This document shows, in pieces, positions 9,147-17,423 of a stretch of DNA of 64,000 bases. Every line of letters begins with the position of its first letter. Position 1 is the stretch's first letter. The notes beneath the pieces are model-generated. The model was not told the origin of the DNA and did no database searches. It worked only from the letters and a program-made list of their open reading frames with translations. A program made the position numbers and the translations under genes. Source of the DNA: CAZKWG01 sp964615375. Its GTDB lineage: Bacteria; Myxococcota_A; UBA796; CAZKWG01. The stretch covers positions 35,740 through 99,739 of the forward strand of contig CAZTOW010000035.1 of assembly GCA_964615375.1 (NCBI GenBank), in the 5' to 3' direction.

Positions 9147-10306
9147 GGCGCACCTCCGAGCAGCGCGCGATCACTCTCCGCGAGCAGCGCTTCGATCCGG
9201 TTGTTGGCGGCGGCGCCGGAGACCTCGATCACCGCGATCTGGCCCTCGACCACCTGGGTCTGTAGAAAAATCACCTCCGTCAGATCGAGCTCGCCCGCGG
9301 AATAGCCGGCCTCGACGCTGCGCAGCGCGGCGCTGGCGTCCTCGTCGAGTCCGCTTGCGAGGGCGGACGTGATGGTCTCGGTGCGGGCCAGCAGGGCCTG
9401 GCTGGTCGCCTGCTCGGCGCTGGCGCGCGCGGTCGTGCTGGCGAGCTCGGCCTGCGCGGCGGCGGCCTCTCCGGCGGCGGCGCCGGTGCGCGCCTGGCCC
9501 TGGTGCCAGAGCGGCAACGTGAGGCCGAGGGTCGGCCCGGCCACGCGATCCGCGCCCTCCTGCTCGAAGAAGGCGCCGAGCGACACGGCGGGCAGGGTGG
9601 CGGCGCGGGCGGCCCGCAGGTCCAGCTCGGCGGCCCGCGCACGCGCCGTGGCGGCGGCGACGTCCGCCCGCTCGCCCGATCCCGTCGCGGTCGGGGCGGC
9701 GTCTCGCGGCGATCCGCTCAGATCCTCCGCGGCCACCGCTTGTCCCACCATCGAGGAGAGCGCGGTCAACGCGGCCCGCTCCGCCGCGCTCGCGTCCAGC
9801 CACTCGCCCGCGGCCCGCGCCTGCTCCAGCCGCGCGAGCCGTAGATCCAGCTCTGAGGCTTCACCGGCCGCCAGCCTCGCCTCGGTCGCCCGCAGCAGCC
9901 GCGTGGACAGCTCGAAGTTCTCGGCGAGCAGCTCCGCGCGCCCGTGGGTCACCGACGCCTCGACCCAGGCGCGGCGGATCTCCGCGGCAGCGGCCAGCCT
10001 GGCTCGCGCCAGCCCAAACTCGGTCGCCTCCAGTCGCGCGACCGCCGCCCGGTGGGCCGCGAGCCCCTCGCCCGTGAGCGACAGCGGCTGGCTGATCTCC
10101 GCCTCCAGGCGCTCGCCGAGCAGGCCGTAGCCCGCCGCCAGCTCGGGGTTCTCCTGGAAGAGCAGGGTCTGGCGCGCCTCGCCTCGGGCGGCCGTGAGGT
10201 CCGCCTCCGCGCGCGCCACCTCAGGGTGCGTAGACAGGCCCAGACTCACCGCCCCATCGGGGGTGAGCGGCGCGGCCATGGCCACGCCAAACAGTAGGAT
10301 GTACAT
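9143..10306 (-). CDS. czcC: CzcC-like outer-membrane channel (TolC family)
   Basis: A 387-residue outer-membrane efflux protein. A signal peptide (LLFGVAMAA, cleavage around residue 12) precedes two long helical repeats rich in Ala, Arg and Glu, the TolC-fold alpha-barrel, with short beta segments in between. It forms the exit duct of the CzcCBA complex. It is slightly shorter than typical (~420). The start at 10306 lies 85 bases after the stop of the His/Cys-rich gene, so a promoter could lie in that gap, but I see no clear -10/-35 pair. Confidence 0.88.
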   Translation of the reverse strand: MYILLFGVAMAAPLTPDGAVSLGLSTHPEVARAEADLTAARGEARQTLLFQENPELAAGYGLLGERLEAEISQPLSLTGEGLAAHRAAVARLEATEFGLARARLAAAAEIRRAWVEASVTHGRAELLAENFELSTRLLRATEARLAAGEASELDLRLARLEQARAAGEWLDASAAERAALTALSSMVGQAVAAEDLSGSPRDAAPTATGSGERADVAAATARARAAELDLRAARAATLPAVSLGAFFEQEGADRVAGPTLGLTLPLWHQGQARTGAAAGEAAAAQAELASTTARASAEQATSQALLARTETITSALASGLDEDASAALRSVEAGYSAGELDLTEVIFLQTQVVEGQIAVIEVSGAAANNRIEALLAESDRALLGGAP

Positions 10307-10390
10307 GCATTCTCCGTGAAAGCAGGTCAGGGGGAGCGCGGTTGCGTGGCGCTCGGACAGAGACCGGGGAGGGCGCCAGCGGCGCCCGCT

Positions 10391-10846
10391 TTACACGGTG
10401 GCGTTGGGAGGGGGCGTGGGGGGAGCGGCGGCCCAGCTCGTCGGGGCCAGCAGCTCAGGGAGCCGAGGGTGGTCGTGGGCGGCGCGGCGCACGGCGCGCC
10501 CAGGGATGGACCACAGCAGCCCGTCCAGGAAGCGGGGCTGCTCGGTCGTCAGGCTCAGCGTCGAACCCGGCGAGCTCGGGTGGCAGCCGCAGGTGTGCTG
10601 CACCGGCGTGCAGCCGGTCTCCGCGTGATCTGGGACCTGCTCTCCCGCGATGGAGTGCGCGAAATGCCCATGGTGGGCCAGCTCCACCGCCTGCTCGACC
10701 AGCTCGGCCAGACCGGGGACGAGCCCGATCACGAGCAGGAGGGCGAGCAGGGTCTGGAGCGCGCGACGGATCACGAAGGGGGCATAGTCCAGAGCTCGTG
10801 GTGGCGCAAGGGCGATTGCCCGACGCACATCGCGGACGAACCTCAC
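10391..10846 (-). CDS. His/Cys-rich single-pass membrane protein
   Basis: A 151-residue protein with one hydrophobic helix (~residues 30-50), then a segment rich in metal ligands: AHHGHFAH followed by CTPVQHTCGCH. The tail is Pro/Ala rich. Small His/Cys proteins of this kind often sit beside RND metal pumps and may act as periplasmic metal carriers or sensors, but none of this is proven here. It overlaps the stop of the FTR1 gene by four bases (ATGA), so it is probably co-translated with the iron permease and may respond to the same Fur control. Confidence 0.65.
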   Translation of the reverse strand: MRFVRDVRRAIALAPPRALDYAPFVIRRALQTLLALLLVIGLVPGLAELVEQAVELAHHGHFAHSIAGEQVPDHAETGCTPVQHTCGCHPSSPGSTLSLTTEQPRFLDGLLWSIPGRAVRRAAHDHPRLPELLAPTSWAAAPPTPPPNATV

Positions 10847-12726
10847 GCGGGACGCCCAGAGGTCTGACGCGCCTTCAGCCTCGGAAGGAGCGCAGAGGCG
10901 GCAAGCCCGAGGATCAGGACGACCTGCGCGCCCGTGGTCTCAAAGGTGGGGAAGATCCCCAGGATGTCGAGGCGGAGCCCGCCGAGCGCGTGAATCGGCA
11001 CGACCCCGGCCTCTTGCAGCGCCCGCAGCCCCTTGCCGACGAAGACCACGGCCAGGACGCTCAACAGCACCCCCGCCGCCGTCAGCACCGGGCCAGGCCG
11101 CACACGCCGGCCGAGCCGGAGCGCGGCGGCGACGAGCACCACGAGTCCAATCGCCCCAGCCCCCATCCCCGCGAGCACCGGCCCGGTGCCGCTTGCCCCG
11201 TCGAGCACGATGGCCTGGAGGAACAGCACCACCTCGAATGCCTCGCGGTACACGGCCCCGAAGGACAGCGCCGTCAGCGTCCAGCGCCCGAGGTCGCGCC
11301 CGAGCGCCCCTCGAATGTCTTCCACCCGCCGTCGGCCGTCGGCCGCCGCGACGAGCCAGTGGTGCGCAGTGACCAGGATGGCGGCCGCCAGCAGCGTGAT
11401 CAGACCCTCCAGCAGCTCGCGACGCGCGCCGGCCAGGGCGATCAACCGATCCGAGGCCATCCAGGTGAGGACCCCGACGCCGACCGCGGCCAGCCATCCG
11501 AGGTGGACCTGGCGCGTCGCCCCGCCGCCCTGCTTGCCCGCGAAGCCGAGCAGGAGCAGGACGAGCAGCGCGGCTTCCAGCCCCTCGCGGAGAATGACGA
11601 GGAAGGCGCCGACGAAGGCCACGCGCGCGCCCTGGGCACCGGAGAGCGCGCCCTCGGCGTCGTCGAGCAGCGCCTGGGTGCGTAGCACCTCGGAGGCCAG
11701 GTCGTCCGCGGATGCGCCGTCGTCGATCCGGGCGCGCAGCCCGAGAAATGCCTCCTCGATGCGCGCGACCCGCTCGGGAGAGACCTGGCGCAGGCTGGCC
11801 TCGTGGGGCTCGAAGCCCGACAGGTACGCCTCTCCCGCCAGCCGCTTCGCCTCCGTGCGGTCCCCTGCGCGCAGCGCGGCCAGGGCCTGGTCCAGCCCGT
11901 CGCGGGCCGCTGCGAGCGAGACCCGTGCCTCCTGGTAGGGCACGGCGCCGCGGATCCAGGCGATGGCGTCCTGCCGCTCCGCACCGGCGAGGCCGGGGGC
12001 CAGGGCCGCGTCGCCGAGGCCGGCGAGCGCCTCTACGGTGGGCGCCTCGATCCTGCCGGCCGCCGCCAGCGCGGAGCCGCGGGCCTCGGCCTCGGCGTCG
12101 TGGCGCAGCGTGAAGACGTAGTAGGCGAGGTCCCAGCGGGCGCGCGCGTCGAGCGCGCCGAAGGCAGCCATCGAGGTGCCCTTCACGCCATCGGTCAGCG
12201 CGTTGTAGGCGCGTGCCGGCGTGAGCTCGGCCATCACCTGCGGATCGCGGAAGTTCCGAGGCACGGGATCGAGCTGCGCCGCCGTCGCCGTGTCCGCGCC
12301 GCCAGTGGCCCCGTGGCAGGCTGCGCACTGCTCCGCGTAGAGCCGCGCCCCCTGGTCCCGGGAGAGGGACGCCGAGGGCGCGAGCACGACCCCGTAGGTG
12401 TCGAGGACCTGGCCGCGCAGCGCGAGCGCGTCCTGGCGGACCTGATCCGCCGGGGCGAGCGCCCCGACCTCTGCGGCGAGCTCCGCAACGGCGCCGGTGA
12501 CGTCCGTGCCGGCCTTCGGCAGCCGGGCCGCCAGGACCACCGCGTCTTCGAGGAAGCCCACCTGCTCGGCGTACTCCGCCTCGCTCGTCTTCTTTCCGTC
12601 CTGGACGGCGGCCCCGTAGTCCACCGCCACGTAGTCCAGGATCGCCGACAGGCGGCGCGCGTCCTCGATGGCCGTAGGCTCGGCGGCGCGAAGGGTGCTG
12701 ATCAGGAGGAGCAGGGAGCTGAGCAT
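10843..12726 (-). CDS. FTR1-family iron permease fused to cytochrome c domain
   Basis: A 627-residue fusion. After a signal peptide (residues 1-14) comes a periplasmic part with one c-type haem site (CAACH, residues 134-138) and a candidate axial Met in GTSMAAF. A helical linker follows, then the FTR1 permease with the paired motifs REGLEAAL and REAFEVVLF, whose glutamates carry iron. The cytochrome probably oxidises Fe(II) before Fe(III) import, as in other cytochrome-FTR1 fusions. A perfect Fur-box palindrome lies 13 bases upstream of the start. All other genes in this cluster look like exporters or sensors, so iron import is out of step with them. Confidence 0.9.
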   Translation of the reverse strand: MLSSLLLLISTLRAAEPTAIEDARRLSAILDYVAVDYGAAVQDGKKTSEAEYAEQVGFLEDAVVLAARLPKAGTDVTGAVAELAAEVGALAPADQVRQDALALRGQVLDTYGVVLAPSASLSRDQGARLYAEQCAACHGATGGADTATAAQLDPVPRNFRDPQVMAELTPARAYNALTDGVKGTSMAAFGALDARARWDLAYYVFTLRHDAEAEARGSALAAAGRIEAPTVEALAGLGDAALAPGLAGAERQDAIAWIRGAVPYQEARVSLAAARDGLDQALAALRAGDRTEAKRLAGEAYLSGFEPHEASLRQVSPERVARIEEAFLGLRARIDDGASADDLASEVLRTQALLDDAEGALSGAQGARVAFVGAFLVILREGLEAALLVLLLLGFAGKQGGGATRQVHLGWLAAVGVGVLTWMASDRLIALAGARRELLEGLITLLAAAILVTAHHWLVAAADGRRRVEDIRGALGRDLGRWTLTALSFGAVYREAFEVVLFLQAIVLDGASGTGPVLAGMGAGAIGLVVLVAAALRLGRRVRPGPVLTAAGVLLSVLAVVFVGKGLRALQEAGVVPIHALGGLRLDILGIFPTFETTGAQVVLILGLAASALLPRLKARQTSGRPA

Positions 12727-12738
12727 GGACGTCTCAAT

Positions 12739-12759
12739 AATTGAAAATGATTTTCAATT
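12739..12759. promoter_or_regulatory. Fur box (perfect 21-bp palindrome)
   Basis: A perfect 10-1-10 inverted repeat whose 7-1-7 core is TGAAAAT-G-ATTTTCA, the form of the classical Fur/DtxR-type iron operator. It lies 13 bases upstream of the FTR1 start codon, where a bound repressor would cover the transcript start. It is the only AT-rich patch in this part of the window. Confidence 0.88.
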
Positions 12760-12811
12760 TCAAATCACACACGCATGGCCCGCTGTCAACCGCGTCACGT
12801 CGCGTCGCGGC

Positions 12812-13624
12812 TCAGCTCCGCGCCATGCGCAGGATCCGGCCCGCCCCCACGAGGACCAGCAGGCCGATGAGCGTCCCGATGATCAGGTCCGGCAACGCGC
12901 TCCCCGTCCCCAGGACCAGCCCCCCGGCCAGAATGACGCCCAGGTTGGCCAGGACGTCGTTGGTGGAGAAGATCCAGCTCGCCTTCATGTGGAGCCCGCC
13001 GGTCCGATGGCGTGAGAGGAGCGCCATGCAGGTGACGTTGGCCACGAGCGCGAGCACCGAGACCCCCATCATCAGGGGACCCACCGGCTCGCTCCCGTAG
13101 ACGGCCCGCCGCGCCACCTCGGCGAGCACGCCGAGCGCGAGGAGGAGCTGGAGGACGCCGCTGGCCCTCGCCGCGCGCCGCTGCCGGTCGATGGCGTGGC
13201 CCACGCCGTAGAGCGACAGCCCGTAGACGGCCGCGTCGGCGAACATGTCCACGGAGTCGGCGATGAGCCCGGTCGATTGCGCCAGGAGCCCCAGGCCCAG
13301 CTCCAGGACGAACATCGCAGCATTGATCGCGAGGAGCTGGCGGAGGACGCGCGCTTCGCCCGGAGCGTCGTCCGCGACCACCTCACTGGGACCTGTCACG
13401 CCCTGCGTGCGGACGATGCGCGCGCCGAACCCGAGCGGCTCCAGGCGCGCGAGGATGGGCGCGCTCTCGCCTTCATGCCGCACGACGAGCCGCCGCGCCT
13501 CCAGGTCGAACTGGAGGTCCTGGACGCCCGCCTCTGGTGGGAGCGCCATGCGGATCAGGCGCTCCTCGGAGGGGCAGTCCATCCCCGGGATCTCGAACAC
13601 CGTCTCGTGCACGAGTGCGGACAT
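12812..13624 (-). CDS. CDF-family cation transporter with N-terminal HMA-like domain
   Basis: A 270-residue protein. The first ~75 residues form an HMA-like ferredoxin fold, but with a single Cys (GMDCPSEE) in place of the usual CxxC. Then come the transmembrane helices of a cation diffusion facilitator: ADSVDMFADAAVYGLSLYGV in TM2 and STNDVLANLGVILAGGLV in TM5 hold the Asp/Asn metal-site residues. It probably exports Zn or Cd. Its start overlaps the stop of the CadC-like regulator by one base (TGATG), which argues that its substrate induces that sensor. There is no C-terminal cytoplasmic domain. Confidence 0.82.
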   Translation of the reverse strand: MSALVHETVFEIPGMDCPSEERLIRMALPPEAGVQDLQFDLEARRLVVRHEGESAPILARLEPLGFGARIVRTQGVTGPSEVVADDAPGEARVLRQLLAINAAMFVLELGLGLLAQSTGLIADSVDMFADAAVYGLSLYGVGHAIDRQRRAARASGVLQLLLALGVLAEVARRAVYGSEPVGPLMMGVSVLALVANVTCMALLSRHRTGGLHMKASWIFSTNDVLANLGVILAGGLVLGTGSALPDLIIGTLIGLLVLVGAGRILRMARS

Positions 13625-14040
13625 CAGCGGCCTCCTGCGAGCGCGGCGACCGCCGCTCGGACCTGGGCGTCGGTCGACAGCCGGTAGAAGACGAGCCGCC
13701 CCTCGCGCCGCTGGAGGACCAGGCCCGCCAGGCGCAGCGCGCGGAGCTGGTGGCTGGTTTGCGTCTCAGAAGCCCCGATGACGGCGGCAAGATCGCACAC
13801 GCAGAGTCGGGGCTCGGGCCCGAGGCCCCAGGGGGCGAGCGCGGCGAGGATGCGGAGCCGCGTCGGGTTGGCCAGCAGCGCGGCGATCTCGACCGCTCGG
13901 GAGAGCGCGTCCTCACCCGGGATCTGGGCTCGCGCTACGGCGACGGCGTCGAGGTGGAGCACCTGCACCTCGCAGCGATCCTCGCAGCCCCTGACGTCCG
14001 CCGGTAGGGTTTCACCTGCTATCTCTGAATGACTTGTCAT
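13624..14040 (-). CDS. cadC: CadC/SmtB-type ArsR metal-sensing repressor
   Basis: A 138-residue winged-helix repressor. It has both cysteine pairs that bind Cd/Pb in CadC: an N-terminal CxxxC (residues 19 and 23) and CVC at residues 80-82 in the LCVCDLA signature. The recognition helix (SETQTSHQLRALRLAGLV) and wing (REGRLVFYRL) follow. Metal binding should release it from DNA and switch on the downstream CDF gene. The start at 14040 gives a protein that begins like the family; the upstream Met at 14082 adds an odd Arg-rich tail. A palindrome over the start codon may be its own operator. Confidence 0.85.
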   Translation of the reverse strand: MTSHSEIAGETLPADVRGCEDRCEVQVLHLDAVAVARAQIPGEDALSRAVEIAALLANPTRLRILAALAPWGLGPEPRLCVCDLAAVIGASETQTSHQLRALRLAGLVLQRREGRLVFYRLSTDAQVRAAVAALAGGR

Positions 14041-14048
14041 ATATGCAT
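14029..14048. promoter_or_regulatory. Candidate CadC operator
   Basis: A 5-2-5 inverted repeat (ATGAC-TT-GTCAT, 14029-14040) overlaps the repressor's start codon and is followed at once by an ATGCAT palindrome in an AT-rich patch. SmtB/CadC operators are short AT-rich inverted repeats near the start, so this placement fits. It does not match the published 12-2-12 form exactly. Confidence 0.4.
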
Positions 14049-14227
14049 GATATCGGGATCGACCGGCGCCAGCGAACGGCAATCAATGTGCTGGCCTGCC
14101 GCCGCTTGTGGGATTCGGCGCGCCGGACAAGGCTGCCTCTCCGGTCGCCCGATGCACCCCCGCGAGATCGCCGCGATAGCACACGAGGCCGGCGAACGCG
14201 CCGTTCAGGCATAGGTTCAGCGGGTCC

Positions 14228-15145
14228 TCAACGCCCGGCCAGCCGCCTCGCGCACAGATCGGCGATGGCGGCCATGCCGTCCAGGCCATGCGCGCGCTCG
14301 ACCTCGCCGTTGTAGTTCGTGTTCATGTTGATGTCGTAGGTGAAGCGCCGGCCCTGGGCGTCCTCCACGAACTCGATGCCGGCGACGTCGATGTGCTGAT
14401 CCCGGCAGAAGCGGACATAGGACTGGACCAGCGGGTCGTCGGCCGTAAGTGGAGACAGGCTGAACTTCGAGGTCTCGCCCACAGGGCAGAACGCATCGTC
14501 GGTCGCGCAGGCGTCCGCCGGGCACAGCTCGAAGCCGCCCTCCGTAGACGCGCGAATCGCGTAGAGGAAGCGGCCGTCCACGATCTCCACGCGGGTGATG
14601 AAGGGCTCGGCGGGCTCGATGTAGACCTGGAGCAGGCTGACGGCGTCGAAGGACGGTTCGAACTCGGGCCCGTCCACGTAAGCGTCGAAGGCGGCCAGCT
14701 CGCGGAACAGACGCACGCCCAGGCCCTTCCCGCCCTGGTTGTGCTTGATGAGGAAGGGCAGCGGCATGTAGCGCGCCGCCTCCTTGAGCTTCGCGGTGCC
14801 GACGACGACCGTGGTGCAGGGCGTGTCGATGCCCGCCTTCGAGAGCGCCGCGAGCTGGCGAACCTTGCTGACCTCAAGCGCGAAGGCGTGGCTCCCGTTG
14901 ATTATGGGCAGGTCCCACCGTTCGAGCACGGCGAGCAGCTCGCGCACCTGGTGCACGCCGTCGCCGTTGCCGCGCGTCTGAGCGGACGGGCTCATACGGT
15001 TCAGCCACACGCCGTCCGCGGGCGGGTCGCAGATGTCGAAGTGGCCACCGTCGCAGAGGTGCTCGGTCCAGGGCAGGCCCCGTGCCTCCAGGGCGCGGCG
15101 TAGCGGTGGCATCCAGTCGGGGTTTTCGTAGAGGATGTGAATCAT
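14228..15145 (-). CDS. ATP-grasp (RimK-like) ligase
   Basis: A 305-residue protein with the RimK-type ATP-grasp layout: an N-terminal alpha/beta part (MIHILYENPDW), a glycine-rich ATP loop (LIKHNQGGKGLGVRLF, ~residues 130-145), the acidic patch near EFEPSFDAVSLLQVYI, and the Mg-binding end (IEFVEDAQGRRFTYDINMNTNYN). Members join amino acids or peptides using ATP. Known relatives include RimK and natural-product ligases; the substrate here is not known. It stands alone: 187 bases separate its 3' end from the cadC start, and the next upstream gene is 87 bases away. Confidence 0.8.
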   Translation of the reverse strand: MIHILYENPDWMPPLRRALEARGLPWTEHLCDGGHFDICDPPADGVWLNRMSPSAQTRGNGDGVHQVRELLAVLERWDLPIINGSHAFALEVSKVRQLAALSKAGIDTPCTTVVVGTAKLKEAARYMPLPFLIKHNQGGKGLGVRLFRELAAFDAYVDGPEFEPSFDAVSLLQVYIEPAEPFITRVEIVDGRFLYAIRASTEGGFELCPADACATDDAFCPVGETSKFSLSPLTADDPLVQSYVRFCRDQHIDVAGIEFVEDAQGRRFTYDINMNTNYNGEVERAHGLDGMAAIADLCARRLAGR

Positions 15146-15232
15146 CCGGGCGGGCTATCGCGACCAGGGGGTCCGGCAAGGGGGGAGATCGGGTCGCAGC
15201 GCGACCGCCTGGGGGATGGCGACCCTACGCGA

Positions 15233-15742
15233 TCAGCCTGTCGTCGGTTGGCTCGCGATGTCCTTGTAGCGGGCCATGCGGGAGGCGCTGGCGTGGGGCA
15301 GGCGGGCTGCCGTGCTGCCGAGGACGGCGTAGCGCGGATCGGCCTCGATCCGGCGGACGCGCTCGGCGGGGCTCGGGATCGAGGCGGAGAGGCGACGGAG
15401 CGGGTCGGTGCGCGAGGCACAGGGGAAGACCTCGCGCCAGCGGAGCAGGGCCTCGTCGGCCGCGAGGTGGGAGATGGTCACCCAGGTGCGGAAGGCCGCC
15501 GCTTCGTCGGGGGCGATCATGCAGAGCAGGCCGTTGGCGCGGTAGCGCACGAGCTCGGTGTCGGCGCGAGCCTCGGGGTCCGGGGAGGGGTTCTCGGCTT
15601 CGTCGCGGAAGAAGGTGACGAGGCCGGCGCGCAGGCGAGCCAGGGCGTCGTCGGCGTCTCGGCCGAGGACCATCGGCGGGGCGTCGTCGCCGACCCAGGC
15701 ACACCAGGAGAATGAGGTTGTGGCCTTGGAGCTCTCTGACAT
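15233..15742 (-). CDS. Hypothetical protein
   Basis: A 169-residue soluble protein that I do not recognise. It starts at an ATG with a strong Shine-Dalgarno (GGAGGATCCC-ATG). The N-terminal ~50 residues read as mixed alpha/beta (SFSWCAWVGDD, then an Asp/Ala/Arg-rich helix); the rest is helical and Arg rich. It lies 25 bases downstream of the FG-GAP lipoprotein and might share its transcript. Confidence 0.6.
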   Translation of the reverse strand: MSESSKATTSFSWCAWVGDDAPPMVLGRDADDALARLRAGLVTFFRDEAENPSPDPEARADTELVRYRANGLLCMIAPDEAAAFRTWVTISHLAADEALLRWREVFPCASRTDPLRRLSASIPSPAERVRRIEADPRYAVLGSTAARLPHASASRMARYKDIASQPTTG

Positions 15743-15767
15743 GGGATCCTCCGCGAATTTGACGGTG

Positions 15768-17417
15768 TCAAAAACCGCCGGGTGTGAACTGGTAGACGGT
15801 GCTGGTGCCCTCGAAGGGCCAGGCGCTGATGAGGATGGTGGCGTTGTTCTGGGCGTCGGCCGGGGCGGCGATGACGCGGAAGCCGAACCAGGCGTCCTCG
15901 ACGGGCGAGGTGATGGTCCAGTCCGCGCTCTCTTCGGGGTCGTAGCTGCCTTCGAGCGGGCCATACCAGAGGAAGGCGGCGCCGTAGTGCTCGTCGGGGT
16001 CGTTGCGGGTGGCCCAGGTGGGGGCGCTGACGAGGATCTCGCTGTAGCCGTCGCCGTTGAGGTCGCCGGGGGTCGCCATGCCGTGGCCGAGCTGGTTGTC
16101 GCCGTTCGCGACGTCGTCGATCTCGGCGAGGTAGCCGTCTTCTTCGGGGAGGGCGTCGCCTGGGGCGAGCGCGGACAGGTCGGCGCCGGAGTAGATGCGG
16201 GCGCGGCCCTGCTCCACGCTGTACTCGTAAATATCGGCGTCTGACGAGATTACGTCGGCGTAGCCGTCCCCATCCACGTCGCCAGCGTCGGCGTACTGCT
16301 GCCCGAGCCCATTCACCTCGTCGGACATGTAGGCGTCGCAGAAGTCCGCTTCCGTGAAGCTGCCCGCAGGCAACTCGAAGGATGTGCAGGTGAGGAGGTA
16401 GGACATGGCCATGTCTGAGCGCCCGTCCGCGTTGAGATCGCCGACCACGGCGAACCGGCCCATGTTGTCGTTCTCATCGTCCGAGGTGACGAAGATGCTC
16501 TCGGCCTCGTCGGCGAGATCTCCGTCCTCGGACACCGGGCCCTGCAGCGCGAACATCGAGCCCTTGGCACCCGGGTTGCGGCTGAGGCGCACGAACAGAT
16601 CGAGCTGCCCATCATCGCCGATGATGTCGGCAATGTCGGGCTCGATCTGCCTGCTGCCATCGTAGCTGTCCGCGATGCTCAACAGCGCCGCTGGAGCTTC
16701 TTGAAGGGAGACGTCACCCTCGAATGGCCCATAGGCGAGCCAGGCCGCATCCACCCCGTCGTATCCCTGAGCCAGCGCGAGGTCTGGGAAGCCATCCCCG
16801 TCGAGATCGCCGGCCTGCAAGACGAAGCCTGTATCGTAGGCACGATCAGCGTAGATGCGGGCGAACGCCGCGCCCCAGACCTGAGCCTCGCCCTGGAGTG
16901 GACCTCGCACGACGTAGACGCCATCCTCGGTGGGGTCGCCGTATGAAGGATCGCTCAGGGCAAGATCGCGCACGCCGTCCCCGTCGAAGTCGGTGAGCGC
17001 CATGCCCATGCCGAGGTAGCTCGCCTCGCCTGCGGTCAGGATCGCGCTGGCGTCTTCGGGGGCGTTGTCGCCCTCCGCTGGAGAGCAGTCAGGCTCGCCG
17101 TCGCAGTCGTTGTCGGCCAGGTCGCCGCAGATGGGCGATCCTCCAGGGTGAACCTGGGCGTCGTCGTCCGCGCAGTCCAGGTCGTTGTCGACGCTCTCGG
17201 GCGGATGGGTGCAGGCTTCGATGGGGCTGGCAGCGTCGCCGTACCCGTCGCCGTCGAGATCGGCATACCAGGTCACCGGTTCGCAGGCGCTGTCGTCGGC
17301 GGTCTCCTTGCCGGTCTCCGAGGAGTCGGAGTCGCCCTGGCTTCCACGACAGCGGCACCCGTCGCCACGACAGGCGAAGAGGGCTAGGAGCCAGGGCCAG
17401 CGGGCGCGGAGGATCAT
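15768..17417 (-). CDS. MopE-motif/FG-GAP lipoprotein
   Basis: A 549-residue exported protein. A signal segment ends in LFACRGDGCRCRG, a likely lipobox plus extra Cys, followed by an acidic Ser/Thr/Glu linker. Next comes a MopE-type metal-binding unit (WYADLDGDGYGD, LDCADDDAQVHPGG, ICGDLADNDCDGEPDC, ~residues 45-110). About six FG-GAP units with calcium loops (DFDGDGVRDLAL and similar) complete a propeller. Such proteins are abundant on the surface of predatory and gliding deltaproteobacteria. It is followed by the hypothetical gene at 15742 and preceded within 6 bases by a paralogue. Confidence 0.85.
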   Translation of the reverse strand: MILRARWPWLLALFACRGDGCRCRGSQGDSDSSETGKETADDSACEPVTWYADLDGDGYGDAASPIEACTHPPESVDNDLDCADDDAQVHPGGSPICGDLADNDCDGEPDCSPAEGDNAPEDASAILTAGEASYLGMGMALTDFDGDGVRDLALSDPSYGDPTEDGVYVVRGPLQGEAQVWGAAFARIYADRAYDTGFVLQAGDLDGDGFPDLALAQGYDGVDAAWLAYGPFEGDVSLQEAPAALLSIADSYDGSRQIEPDIADIIGDDGQLDLFVRLSRNPGAKGSMFALQGPVSEDGDLADEAESIFVTSDDENDNMGRFAVVGDLNADGRSDMAMSYLLTCTSFELPAGSFTEADFCDAYMSDEVNGLGQQYADAGDVDGDGYADVISSDADIYEYSVEQGRARIYSGADLSALAPGDALPEEDGYLAEIDDVANGDNQLGHGMATPGDLNGDGYSEILVSAPTWATRNDPDEHYGAAFLWYGPLEGSYDPEESADWTITSPVEDAWFGFRVIAAPADAQNNATILISAWPFEGTSTVYQFTPGGF

Positions 17418-17423
17418 GCCCTC

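Noticed and set aside
14034..14315. A 93-codon plus-strand frame between cadC and the ATP-grasp gene
   Set aside because: No ribosome site, Arg/Ser/Pro-rich, and it overlaps the end of the ATP-grasp gene.
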